Source of the DNA: Desulfobulbaceae bacterium UBA2775
GTDB lineage: Bacteria > Desulfobacterota > Desulfobulbia > Desulfobulbales > Desulfocapsaceae
Length of the DNA: 13,294 bases
Assembly: GCA_002352445.1 (NCBI GenBank)
Contig: DEIL01000255.1
Coordinates: 1 to 13,294, forward strand
Reading direction: 5' to 3'
Shown here piece after piece: positions 6,906 through 13,294 of the stretch. The position numbers were made by a program, and so were the translations under genes. Positions within the stretch are counted from its first letter, which is position 1; every line of letters starts with the position of its first letter. The notes below the pieces were generated by a model. That model did not search any database. It was not told the DNA's origin and was given only the letters and a program-made list of their open reading frames with translations.

Positions 6906-8750
6906 TCAAACGCCGTCATCAATAACCTCAATTTCGACGCGACGATTTTTCAGCCTTCCGGCCCTGGTGTTATTTGAAGCGATCGGATCCTGAATACCCA
7001 TTCCTTTAACTTCGATCTGCATCGCAGCCACACCGCGTTTTATCAGCAATTGCTGGACACTTTCAGCGCGTTCCTCTGACAATTTCATATTCTCAAGGGT
7101 GTCATTGTCTGAAGAGACATAGCCTTTTACCAGCACCTTTGCATCAGGATACTGCAACAGAGTTTCAACAAAGCTTGCAAAAATTACTTTTGCCTTCCGG
7201 GTTAACTTCAGTGTATTGGGCTGTAATCCGAGAAAGACTTTTTCCGGCTCCATGGGAGGCAGGGGAGGAGGTTTATAGATCCCAGGCTGCTCGACAGCCT
7301 GGTCGAGCTCCTTTTTCTCTTCCTCTACAACAGCCGTTTTTTCTGACGTTTTAACAACCTCCCCCAGAATTACCGGGGCAACATCCTCAATCTTTTCTGC
7401 CTCCGCAATCACCTGAACCACTTGAGGATCAATCATTTCCGTCTTCTCAATCACCTGAACCACTGGGGTCTCAACCGTTTCTGTCTTCTCAAATCCCTGA
7501 ACCGCCGGAGTCTCTATCGTTTCTGTCTTCTCTACCACCTGAACTGCTGGGGTCTCAACCGTTTCTGTCTCCTCAACTACCTGAACCACCGGAGGATCAA
7601 TCTGTTCTTTACTCAATGGCTCATTTAAAGATTCAGGCTCGGCGACGGAAACAATCTTTTTAACATCGGGTTCCTGTGGCTCCATCATTTCCGGCACTGC
7701 AGCAACAACATTCTCCTGCCCGATGCCACCAATATCAGTTTCAGCAATGACAGGAATCTCTTTTTTTACCGAAAAGAAATAGAAACCAAAACCAATACAG
7801 GCCAAAAAAGCTAATGTATAGGGTATCCAACTCCGTGATTTTGCATTCAGGACACCGGCAGAGACAGATTGATCATCATCCTCCCCGGAAAGCTCATCCT
7901 GGTTTTCCTCTACTAAAGGTGATTCAGCATCCTGCTGATCAGGTTTTACCGGATTGAGCAACTCCTGAACACATTCATCTATCAGTTTATCATCTATATT
8001 TTTTTTCCCTTGAGCAGAGCCCGCCAGAAGAGCACGCTCACAGATGACATTTATCTCAAGTGCCACACCCCGGGAATAATCGTGAATCAACTGGACTGCC
8101 CGAGGGGTAAAAATCTCCTCCACAGCCCCGGAGACTTTCAGCCTGTGCCGAATATAATGCCCGGTCTCTTTTGCGCCAAAGGGGACAAGCTTTGCCTTAA
8201 GTGCCAGTTGCTGCCGGATAGAGTGGTTGTACGGCACGGCCAACATCTCAGTAAACTCCGGTTGGCCGACAAAGAATATATCTATAAGTTTTGCATCCCC
8301 CTTCTCAATATTCGAAAGCAGACGCAACTCATCCAGTATCTCCTGACTCAGCAGGTGACAATCATCAACGAACAACACCACTTTTTTATTTTCGCCATGG
8401 GCCTTGTGCAGAAAATGACTGAACTGAATAAAAAACTCTACCTTGGAGGTAAACTGTGTGTCTATTCCAAATCCTGTTACGATTTCATTGTAAAAATCGA
8501 GTTGTTCATGACTGGAACCGGAAATTATAGCCCATTCCACATCACTTTTGAGCCCCCTGGCCAACCCATTGATAAGGGTAGTTTTCCCCGTTCCTTTATC
8601 ACCTTCCAGAAGAAGAAACCCCATATTGTCAAGTATGCCGTAACGCAGGAAGAAAAGGGTTTCTTTGTGTCGTTCACCCAGCCAGAGAAAAGAAGGATCC
8701 GGCTCAAGTTCAAATGGTTTGCTCTTTAAATTATACAATGACCTATACAT
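6906..8750 (-). CDS. ExeA-like AAA ATPase fused to an OmpA peptidoglycan-binding domain
   Basis: A 614-residue single-pass membrane protein. The opening (MYRSLYNLKSKPFELEPDPSFLWL) is typical of ExeA-type secretion ATPases. Walker A is GDKGTGKTT (50-58), Walker B VVLFVDDCH (124-132), sensor-1-like FFVGQPEF (159-166), and the likely arginine finger is R179 in SIRQQLA. An acidic linker (about 268-300) precedes one membrane helix (309-327). The periplasmic part has a Pro/Glu/Val-rich spacer with five 14-residue repeats (387-456), a PPPLPP turn (494-499), and an OmpA_C domain (about 503-610) with NMKLSEERAESV (554-565) and NTRAGRLKNRRVEIEV (594-609), the usual peptidoglycan-contact motifs. ATP hydrolysis inside would thus be mechanically tied to the cell wall, as in ExeA, which anchors and assembles the type II secretin, but with a different wall-binding domain. 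PEP-CTERM/exopolysaccharide loci carry related ATPases. The ATG at 8750 fits the family start, but no Shine-Dalgarno is visible and a repeat end lies 4 bases upstream. Confidence 0.92.
   Translation of the reverse strand: MYRSLYNLKSKPFELEPDPSFLWLGERHKETLFFLRYGILDNMGFLLLEGDKGTGKTTLINGLARGLKSDVEWAIISGSSHEQLDFYNEIVTGFGIDTQFTSKVEFFIQFSHFLHKAHGENKKVVLFVDDCHLLSQEILDELRLLSNIEKGDAKLIDIFFVGQPEFTEMLAVPYNHSIRQQLALKAKLVPFGAKETGHYIRHRLKVSGAVEEIFTPRAVQLIHDYSRGVALEINVICERALLAGSAQGKKNIDDKLIDECVQELLNPVKPDQQDAESPLVEENQDELSGEDDDQSVSAGVLNAKSRSWIPYTLAFLACIGFGFYFFSVKKEIPVIAETDIGGIGQENVVAAVPEMMEPQEPDVKKIVSVAEPESLNEPLSKEQIDPPVVQVVEETETVETPAVQVVEKTETIETPAVQGFEKTETVETPVVQVIEKTEMIDPQVVQVIAEAEKIEDVAPVILGEVVKTSEKTAVVEEEKKELDQAVEQPGIYKPPPLPPMEPEKVFLGLQPNTLKLTRKAKVIFASFVETLLQYPDAKVLVKGYVSSDNDTLENMKLSEERAESVQQLLIKRGVAAMQIEVKGMGIQDPIASNNTRAGRLKNRRVEIEVIDDGV
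7383..7592 (-). repeat. Five in-frame 42-bp tandem repeats in the AAA-OmpA gene
   Basis: Five head-to-tail 42-bp units encode 14-residue repeats of the form P(V/A)VQVVEKTETVET, residues 387-456. The middle units are the best conserved and the outer ones decay. They form the periplasmic spacer between the membrane helix and the OmpA domain. Tandem units of this kind can change copy number, which would alter the reach of the anchor. Confidence 0.85.
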
Positions 8751-8754
8751 ATTT

Positions 8755-8780
8755 GATAATCTCGTAAAAAGTCAGTTCGA
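8755..8780. repeat. Isolated end of the GATGGCGTCG-family element
   Basis: GATAATCTCGTAAAAAGTCA and the following bases match, with a few changes, the reverse complement of the right end of the complete copy at 10380-10468 (GACAATCTCGCAAAAAGGTCATTCGA). No matching second end with a target duplication was found, so this is probably a truncated or decayed copy. It sits right against the start codon at 8750. Confidence 0.55.
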
Positions 8781-9022
8781 GTAGTTCTCATAAGTTTTGT
8801 CTATCTTGCCATTTCTGGTGATAGGTGAAGCAGCAATTCTATTTACATATGATGGAGTTGAAAAACTCTCCATTTACCAGATTGCTGGACTTTTGAAAGC
8901 CAGTCATATGGCAATAATACTCTATATTACAATGAAAAGAAAAGAGGAGGGAGGAAAAAATATCGAACAGACGATAATACTCTCTTGATATGCTGCGAAG
9001 AATTGGTTAGCAAGTCACAATT
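8781..9022. other. Intergenic stretch with a doubtful 63-codon frame
   Basis: Between the two repeat copies I see no convincing gene. A plus-strand frame from a TTG at 8797 to 8988 gives 63 residues with a segment SIYQIAGLLKASHMAIILYI that faintly resembles the helix-turn-helix of IS transposases. There is no ribosome site ahead of the TTG and no flanking homology I can recognise. It may be a transposase remnant or chance. The first 8-bp direct repeat of the element at 9023 lies at 9015-9022. Confidence 0.3.
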
Positions 9023-9201
9023 GATGGCGTCGTAAAAAACCTAAATGTTAGATGGTTAAGTAAAAACCTTCATATGCGAGGCGCGCAAATATTCTATCAT
9101 TTCAGCGTACTAAGGTACGTTGTAATGATAGAATATTTGCAGCAACGAAGTAGGTAAGCGAGCCTGTGAGACTCCGGATGAAGAGTTTTTACGACACCAT
9201 C
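9023..9201. mobile_element. MITE-like hairpin element, copy 1
   Basis: A 179-bp non-coding element. The ends are inverted repeats: GATGGCGTCGTAAAAA at 9023-9038 and its complement with one mismatch at 9186-9201. The centre is a long hairpin (9086-9139). TCACAATT occurs at 9015-9022 and again at 9200-9207, as expected for a target duplication of 6 to 8 bp (the right copy's TC may belong to the element end). The insertion lies at the stop codon of the M15 peptidase gene; the duplicated target supplies the intact TGA. It codes for nothing itself, so a transposase would have to act in trans. I recall similar GTCGTAAAAAGTC hairpins in Desulfobacterota genomes. Confidence 0.7.
9086..9139. repeat. 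Long hairpin at the centre of element copy 1
   Basis: The 25-bp arms at 9086-9110 and 9115-9139 pair with two mismatches around a TAAG loop. The tip CGTAC-TAAG-GTACG is perfect, and so is the 16-bp base starting CAAATATTCTATCATT. As RNA or single-stranded DNA this would fold stably, and it might also stop transcripts running out of the M15 gene. Confidence 0.8.
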
Positions 9202-10090
9202 ACAATTTCACATGCCAGGGTTCATACCGCACCCCAAGCATGTTGTCACGCTTATAGCGATATTCTACAAATCCCTCGCTGGCAAGCATCCTGAAAACGG
9301 GTGTAGTGGTAAATTTTTCAGAAAAATTACCTCCACCAAAACCCTTCTGTCCAACGTCAAAATCCCCCGTCGCATGATATGAATAGCCCGGCGGCGCCAG
9401 GGAGCGGGAAGCCAGGGACAGGTTGCCGCCATGTCGGTATGCCTTGTGTAAAAAAAGATAAAACTGTTTGGGTATTCCCCTTATTCCCGAGGTCAGGACA
9501 AGGTCTGCTCCCAGGTTCTTTTTGACTCTTTTATATTTCTCCAGAGACTCCCCCCTGAAGAGATAATTGCCACTATAAGGAACTTTAAAGAGATCCTTCC
9601 TGTTGATAGTCTGATTCAATGTAACGAGCTGTTTTTCCCCTTTAAAACCATAATCAAGTGCATCCTGGTGATAGATGATTTCCAGAAAATCCAGTTCCTG
9701 CGGTGTGAAGCTTCCAATCTCCGGATGGTACTCGCCGAGAAGAAGTGCATCCTCAAACCCGAGAACACAAAAATTGCCATGCCCGGCATGGGTCTGAATC
9801 TTATCAAATCTCTCCACCACCGACCTCAGCAACTGAAACTGATCCGGCTCTAATATGATATCATCTTTATGAGGAGTATTAGGGTGACGGACTTTGGTCA
9901 GATAATCCTTGACATGTGCATCTCTCGTAACAGGGGGAGACATAGCTGGTAGTTCAAGAGGATGAACTTTCAACTGACGGAGCTGCGTTTTCCCTTTTCC
10001 AATATGATTACCTGAAGCAGCGGCTAGAATTTCAATCGGGTTCAAGACAGCAGCAAGAGCTGCAAATTTCAGGAAAGTTCTTCTCTTCAA
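9200..10090 (-). CDS. Tat-exported M15 (VanY-type) D-Ala-D-Ala carboxypeptidase-like protein
   Basis: A 296-residue predicted periplasmic zinc peptidase acting on peptidoglycan stem peptides. The N-terminus KRRTFLKFAALAAVL is a twin-arginine signal (RRxFLK, R3-R4), with cleavage probably near AAA-S (23-26). The middle region, about 40-190, has no motif I recognise. The catalytic domain, about 195-296, starts at LTSGIRG (199-205) and holds the zinc pattern SYHATGDFD with H239 and D245, and the closing EPWH with E290 and H293. The exact substrate bond (D,D or L,D) is not certain. The start is TTG at 10090: an in-frame TAA lies 12-14 bases upstream, AAGGA precedes it by about nine bases, and the Tat motif begins at once. 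The stop codon lies in the target duplication of the adjacent element, and the C-terminus appears complete. A Tat route suits folding with metal in the cytoplasm. Confidence 0.88.
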   Translation of the reverse strand: MKRRTFLKFAALAAVLNPIEILAAASGNHIGKGKTQLRQLKVHPLELPAMSPPVTRDAHVKDYLTKVRHPNTPHKDDIILEPDQFQLLRSVVERFDKIQTHAGHGNFCVLGFEDALLLGEYHPEIGSFTPQELDFLEIIYHQDALDYGFKGEKQLVTLNQTINRKDLFKVPYSGNYLFRGESLEKYKRVKKNLGADLVLTSGIRGIPKQFYLFLHKAYRHGGNLSLASRSLAPPGYSYHATGDFDVGQKGFGGGNFSEKFTTTPVFRMLASEGFVEYRYKRDNMLGVRYEPWHVKL

Positions 10091-10104
10091 ACCATTGGTT
10101 CCTT

Positions 10105-10136
10105 ATTATATTAAACCACTATCCGGGTCACTATCC
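10105..10136 (-). promoter_or_regulatory. Candidate promoter with direct-repeat activator site for the M15 gene
   Basis: On the minus strand a perfect TATAAT (plus 10105-10110) lies 14 bases before the TTG start. Six bases upstream of it come two exact GGATAGTG direct repeats with a 12-bp period (plus 10117-10124 and 10129-10136), in the place of a -35 box, which is otherwise absent. This layout is what response-regulator-activated promoters show. The very short leader is a weak point: the Shine-Dalgarno would lie right at the 5' end. Confidence 0.35.
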
Positions 10137-10371
10137 ATGATAGAGATAAACTGCTATAGCCTCCTGACAATAAAAGAAATTACCTGCATGCTGGTAACTT
10201 GTCAATCGATTAATCCAGTGCACCGGCAGTCAAAAATTGATCAGCCAGGAATATCCCCATTCAAACAAACAGTTTCACGGCCGGTTATGTGACCCAGGCC
10301 GAGGACAAAATCACTTGAGTTTGCCTCTGTTCTCTGTTAACGATATGGGGTTGGAAGTTTATACAAATTTA
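10137..10371. other. Intergenic stretch with no recognised feature
   Basis: The gap between the M15 start and the GT2 start (10091-10498) is 408 bp. Apart from the promoter candidate at its left end and the element copy at its right, I see nothing in it: no frame with a good start, no hairpin, no clear promoter for the plus-strand operon. The open frame that can be drawn across 10095-10292 starts at an unsupported TTG and looks random. Confidence 0.5.
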
Positions 10372-10379
10372 TCAATTGC

Positions 10380-10468
10380 GATGGCGTCGTAAAAAGTCCG
10401 ATCTCCTGCGTTGTAGTGCTTTTAACTTAGCCATCTGTAACTTCGAATGACCTTTTTGCGAGATTGTC
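10380..10468. mobile_element. MITE-like element, copy 2 (short form)
   Basis: An 89-bp copy with the left end GATGGCGTCGTAAAAAGTCC, sharing its first 16 bases with copy 1, and a right end whose complement reads GACAATCTCGCAAAAAGGTC. The two ends form an imperfect inverted repeat. TCAATTGC stands at 10372-10379 and again at 10467-10474, a target duplication of 6 to 8 bp. Both this target and that of copy 1 contain CAATT. The long central hairpin of copy 1 is missing. It ends 30 bp before the GT2 start codon, so it separates the operon from any older promoter. Confidence 0.7.
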
Positions 10469-10498
10469 AATTGCAAATTAGAGATAAATCAGCATCCC

Positions 10499-11215
10499 AT
10501 GGACAATGAGCTAACTATCATAGTACCTGTATTTAACGAAGAGGAGAGCCTGCCCGCTTTTTTTGCAGAGATGGACAGGTTTATCAGTGCTGCTCCCGTT
10601 ACCAGCAGGGTTCTCTTTATCAACGATGGCTCAACCGACCAGAGTGCAGCAATTCTCAGGGAGAAATGTGCCAATTCGGCTCAATACAACTATCTGACAC
10701 TTGATACCAACTACGGCTTAAGCACAGCCATAAAAGCCGGCATTGATGCCTGTGATACCAGTCTTATCGGCTACATCGATGCAGATCTGCAGACAAAACC
10801 AGAAGATTTTTTACTTTATTTCGAATATTTCCCCAAGTATGACATGGTCAACGGCATCAGGCAGAAGCGAAAAGACTCACTGGTTAAAAGATTTTCTTCA
10901 AAATTTGCCAATGCATACAGACGACTTATGATTAACGACGGGATCCAGGACAGTTGCTGCCCCCTGAAAATTTTAAAAACATCCTATGCAAAAAAGATGG
11001 ATCTTTTCACTGGAATGCACCGCTTTATGCCTGCCCTGATCAAATTGCAGAACGGTACAGTAAAGCAGATCCCCGTTTCACACTACCCCCGTTATGCAGG
11101 AACCGCAAAATATCATCTCTGGAACCGTCTTATCGGCCCTTTCTTTGATACATTCGCCTTTCGCTGGATGCGAAGCAGGTATATCAGCTACAAGATAGCT
11201 GACGAGAAGAGATGA
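10499..11215 (+). CDS. GT2 glycosyltransferase, DPM1-like polyprenyl-phosphate sugar synthase
   Basis: A 238-residue GT-A fold enzyme. Motifs in order: IIVPVFNEEESL (7-18), VLFINDGSTDQS (38-49) with D43, and GYIDADLQTKPEDF (91-104) with the metal-binding D94/D96. Then come DSCCPLKILK (151-160), MHRFMPAL (173-180) and PRYAGTAKYHLWNR (197-210), the latter like the RxxGxSKY element of dolichol-phosphate mannose synthases. There is no C-terminal membrane pair, so it belongs to the short soluble type. It would charge undecaprenyl phosphate with a sugar from a nucleotide donor at the inner face of the membrane; the sugar is unknown. The ATG at 10499 is the first in frame and has only a weak ribosome site. 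It overlaps the next gene by 4 bp (ATGA), so translation is coupled. Confidence 0.9.
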   Translation: MDNELTIIVPVFNEEESLPAFFAEMDRFISAAPVTSRVLFINDGSTDQSAAILREKCANSAQYNYLTLDTNYGLSTAIKAGIDACDTSLIGYIDADLQTKPEDFLLYFEYFPKYDMVNGIRQKRKDSLVKRFSSKFANAYRRLMINDGIQDSCCPLKILKTSYAKKMDLFTGMHRFMPALIKLQNGTVKQIPVSHYPRYAGTAKYHLWNRLIGPFFDTFAFRWMRSRYISYKIADEKR

Positions 11216-11862
11216 ACCAGTATGTGATTTTCAGTATAGGTTTTCTCTCCCAGATCCTTTTTTCAGCAAGATTACTTGTTCAATGGATAAGTTCGGAAAA
11301 AGCCGGCCGTATTCTCTCCCCTCTGCTCTTCTGGCAGCTCAGTATTTTTGCTTCATTTCTGATGATGGTATACGGAATTCTGCGTAACGATCTGGCTATA
11401 ATTTTCGGTCAGTCCATAACCTACTGTGTCTATATACGCAATCTCCACTTCCAGGGATTCTGGCACAAAATTCCGAAACTTATTCGGCTCGCAGCCATTC
11501 TTTTCCCGCTACTGGCAATCATCTGGCTGATCAGGGGTGACAGCTATAATTTCCGTACAATCATAACCAATGAGGATATTTCACCCCTTCTCATGGTCTG
11601 GGGTCTGGCAAGTCAGTTCGTTTTTACCTTCCGATTTATTTTCCAATGGATATATACTGAAAAGAGAAAAGAATCTCTTTTACCCATAGGGTTCTGGCTG
11701 ATCAGTTTTACAGGCTCCATGATGGTTCTCTCCTACGCCATTATAAGAAAGGATCCTGTGCTCTTCGTTGGTCAGATCTTCGGATTTGTCGTATATACAA
11801 GAAATATCCTGCTCTGGGTGAGACACAAAAACAGCAGTGATCAGGCGGATGGTGCCATGTAA
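11212..11862 (+). CDS. Tandem LAB_N (lipid A biosynthesis N-terminal) membrane protein
   Basis: A 216-residue polytopic inner-membrane protein made of two copies of the LAB_N domain (Pfam PF07578 by recall). Copy A at about 10-78 contains FSARLLVQWISSEKAGR, PLLFWQLSIFASFLMMVYGI, and FGQSITYCVYIRNL. Copy B at about 131-199 contains FTFRFIFQWIYTEKRKES, PIGFWLISFTGSMMVLSYAI and VGQIFGFVVYTRNI. The shared pattern is R-x3-QW-x2-(S/T)EK, P-x2-FW, R-(N/K)-D, GQ and Y-x-RN. A membrane helix at about 92-107 joins them, which gives the pseudo-repeat arrangement of PQ-loop/SWEET-like carriers. The function is not established. Its place between a lipid-sugar synthase and a GT-C transferase makes a role in presenting or flipping the lipid-linked sugar plausible (inference). 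It overlaps both neighbours. Confidence 0.85.
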   Translation: MNQYVIFSIGFLSQILFSARLLVQWISSEKAGRILSPLLFWQLSIFASFLMMVYGILRNDLAIIFGQSITYCVYIRNLHFQGFWHKIPKLIRLAAILFPLLAIIWLIRGDSYNFRTIITNEDISPLLMVWGLASQFVFTFRFIFQWIYTEKRKESLLPIGFWLISFTGSMMVLSYAIIRKDPVLFVGQIFGFVVYTRNILLWVRHKNSSDQADGAM

Positions 11863-13294
11863 TGACAAATCCAGAGACCGACCACGAAGGTCACAGTCTG
11901 AAATTCCTGTTTCTCCTGTTCTGTTATTTTTCCCTCCATATACTGCTGCGGGTATTGATATCGGACTCACTTGATTATGACGAGGCTGAACAGGCACTTC
12001 TCGGCCAATGGCTGCTGCCGGGATACACAGAGCAACCACCGCTCTATACCTGGATACAATATTTTCTTTTTAAAGTTCTTGGTAAAAATGTCTTCGCGAT
12101 CAGCCTGCTGAAAAATGCACTGCTTTTTCTTACCTACCTCTTTGTCTACCTCAGCGCTGCCAGGCTGTTGAAAAATACCAGGGCAGCCATTCTAACGGCA
12201 TCTTCCCTGCTTCTGATTCCTCAGATTGCATGGGAATCCCAGCGTGATATGACTCATACCACCCTGGTTGTCTTCGCCGCGGCATCGGTTTTATGGCTGA
12301 CCCTGAGACTGGTTGAGGACAGGAGTTTCTTGAATTACGCTCTTCTGGGCATATTTTGTGGTATTGGTTTCCTGGCAAAGGCCAACTTTATCCTCTTTCT
12401 TACCATCCTCTCTTTAACTCTGCTCACCTTCCCCGAAGGCAGGAAACTGCTCTTTTCCAGGATGATATTTATAAGTCTTCTGATCACCGTTGCCATGAAT
12501 GCATACTATGTTACCTGGATGTTCAATAATCAGGATATTGTTTTCTCAGCAACGCACAAGTTCAAACAAGCGATTGTGACACCCCAGGAGAAAGGGGTTA
12601 AAAGTTTTTTCACCAACACATTCCTGTTTGTGGCCCCACTCTGTTTTTTCTATCTCCTTATTTTCCCGGGAGGACTGGGGAAAAACAGAAACCACCGAAC
12701 AGATTTTTCGTCCCGGTTCATGTTTCGATATGGACTCATCTTCATTCTCATTCTCCTCGTTGTTGTAATTTCATTTAAGATCACCTACGTCAAGGACAGG
12801 TGGCTGCAGCCACTGCTTTTTGCAGCTCCTCTGATATTCTTTTCCGGACTTGATGTAAAAACCATATCTGAAAAACAGTTTAAGCGATTCCTCCTGGTAG
12901 CCTTTTTTGCAGCCATGAGTGTCTACATCGCCTTTACCCTCCGGGTAATGATCGCTCCTATCACCCATAACTACACCAGATTGAGTTATCCCTTTACAGC
13001 CCTGGCCAAAGAGATACGTAAGTCCGGGTTTACAGGCGGTCTGATAATAAGCAACAAACGATTTCTTGCTGGAAATATGGTCTTCCAGTTCCCGGGTAGT
13101 AACGCGTTGATCCCGGATTACAATTTTGAACAGCTGCCATATTCACCAGATCATACCATGGCTGCTGTGATCTGGAAGGCGGATTTTTTCCCCCGCCTCC
13201 CACCTCAGCTCGCAACCTTTCTTAAAAACAATTATAATATTGATCCGGCAGACTATTCGATCAACTACTACGAACAGCCCTATAAATACAGTGA
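11862..13294 (+). CDS. ArnT/PMT-like GT-C glycosyltransferase (3' end beyond window)
   Basis: An open frame of 477 codons continues to the window edge without a stop. It is a polytopic membrane protein with a first helix at about 14-33. A periplasmic loop then carries the acidic catalytic motif DYDEAEQ (38-44, D40/E41) and QPPLYTW (58-64), as in ArnT and protein O-mannosyltransferases. Further family signs are SQRDMTHTTLV near residue 126 and FLAKANFILF near 169. The enzyme would move a sugar from a polyprenyl-phosphate carrier onto lipid A or another outer acceptor at the periplasmic face. The acceptor is unknown. The start ATG overlaps the stop of the LAB_N gene in TAATG, a sign of translational coupling. 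Full members run to about 500-550 residues, so little is missing. Confidence 0.88.
   Translation, partial: MTNPETDHEGHSLKFLFLLFCYFSLHILLRVLISDSLDYDEAEQALLGQWLLPGYTEQPPLYTWIQYFLFKVLGKNVFAISLLKNALLFLTYLFVYLSAARLLKNTRAAILTASSLLLIPQIAWESQRDMTHTTLVVFAAASVLWLTLRLVEDRSFLNYALLGIFCGIGFLAKANFILFLTILSLTLLTFPEGRKLLFSRMIFISLLITVAMNAYYVTWMFNNQDIVFSATHKFKQAIVTPQEKGVKSFFTNTFLFVAPLCFFYLLIFPGGLGKNRNHRTDFSSRFMFRYGLIFILILLVVVISFKITYVKDRWLQPLLFAAPLIFFSGLDVKTISEKQFKRFLLVAFFAAMSVYIAFTLRVMIAPITHNYTRLSYPFTALAKEIRKSGFTGGLIISNKRFLAGNMVFQFPGSNALIPDYNFEQLPYSPDHTMAAVIWKADFFPRLPPQLATFLKNNYNIDPADYSINYYEQPYKYS

Noticed and set aside
7383..7592. Regular 42-bp repeats as a possible CRISPR array
   Set aside because: The units are head to tail without unique spacers and stay in frame inside a protein; they encode a spacer domain.
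8010..8729. A 239-codon open frame on the plus strand
   Set aside because: It lies wholly antisense to the ATPase domain with Walker motifs, has no family features and no ribosome site; it is a shadow of the real gene.
8755..9201. The whole 8755-9201 interval as one larger transposon between opposite element ends
   Set aside because: The flanks at 8749-8754 and after 9201 do not form a direct repeat, while the inner interval 9023-9201 does have a matching duplication.
10095..10292. A 65-codon plus-strand frame upstream of the GT2 gene
   Set aside because: It begins at a TTG without a ribosome site, its composition looks random, and it runs through the promoter region of the M15 gene.

Overview
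The window reads as a chromosomal segment of a Gram-negative bacterium with moderate G+C, most plausibly a Desulfobacterota (former Deltaproteobacteria, Desulfobulbales-like) genome. The pointers are an ExeA-type AAA ATPase, lipid A-type envelope genes, a Tat-exported peptidase, and short hairpin elements starting GATGGCGTCGTAAAAA of a kind I associate with that phylum. This assignment is inference from family content and remembered repeats, not from a marker gene. No rRNA, tRNA or CRISPR array was seen.

Left part (1-4032, minus strand): a small exported protein of unknown function (224-586), a membrane PAS-GGDEF-EAL cyclic-di-GMP enzyme (678-3002), and directly upstream of it, 34 bp away, a clear homologue of RpfF, the DSF fatty-acid signal synthase (3037-4032). 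RpfF plus a PAS-GGDEF-EAL protein recalls the Burkholderia rpfF-rpfR quorum-sensing pair, but here the partner carries about six membrane segments instead of being soluble. This is the most interesting system in the window: a candidate diffusible-signal to c-di-GMP module with a modified receptor and a synthase bearing an unusual basic C-terminal tail.

Middle part (4301-8750): two divergent glycosyltransferases, a MurG/GT28-like COG4671-type protein on minus (4301-5482) and a GT4 enzyme on plus (5626-6759). Convergent to the GT4 gene is a 614-residue protein joining an ExeA-like AAA ATPase, one membrane segment, five 14-residue repeats and an OmpA-type peptidoglycan-binding domain (6906-8750).

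Right part (8751-13294): a stretch with little coding content that contains one partial and two complete copies of a short MITE-like element. Both complete copies are flanked by 8-bp direct repeats. Between them lies a Tat-exported M15 (VanY-type) carboxypeptidase (9200-10090, minus). After the second copy comes a tightly overlapping plus-strand operon: a DPM1-like GT2 (10499-11215), a tandem LAB_N membrane protein (11212-11862), and an ArnT/PMT-like GT-C transferase cut by the window end (11862-13294). The operon looks like a polyprenyl-phosphate sugar pathway: charge the lipid carrier, possibly flip it, and transfer the sugar outside the membrane. Most genes here concern the cell envelope or its signalling. 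Four of the nine complete genes begin with GTG or TTG.
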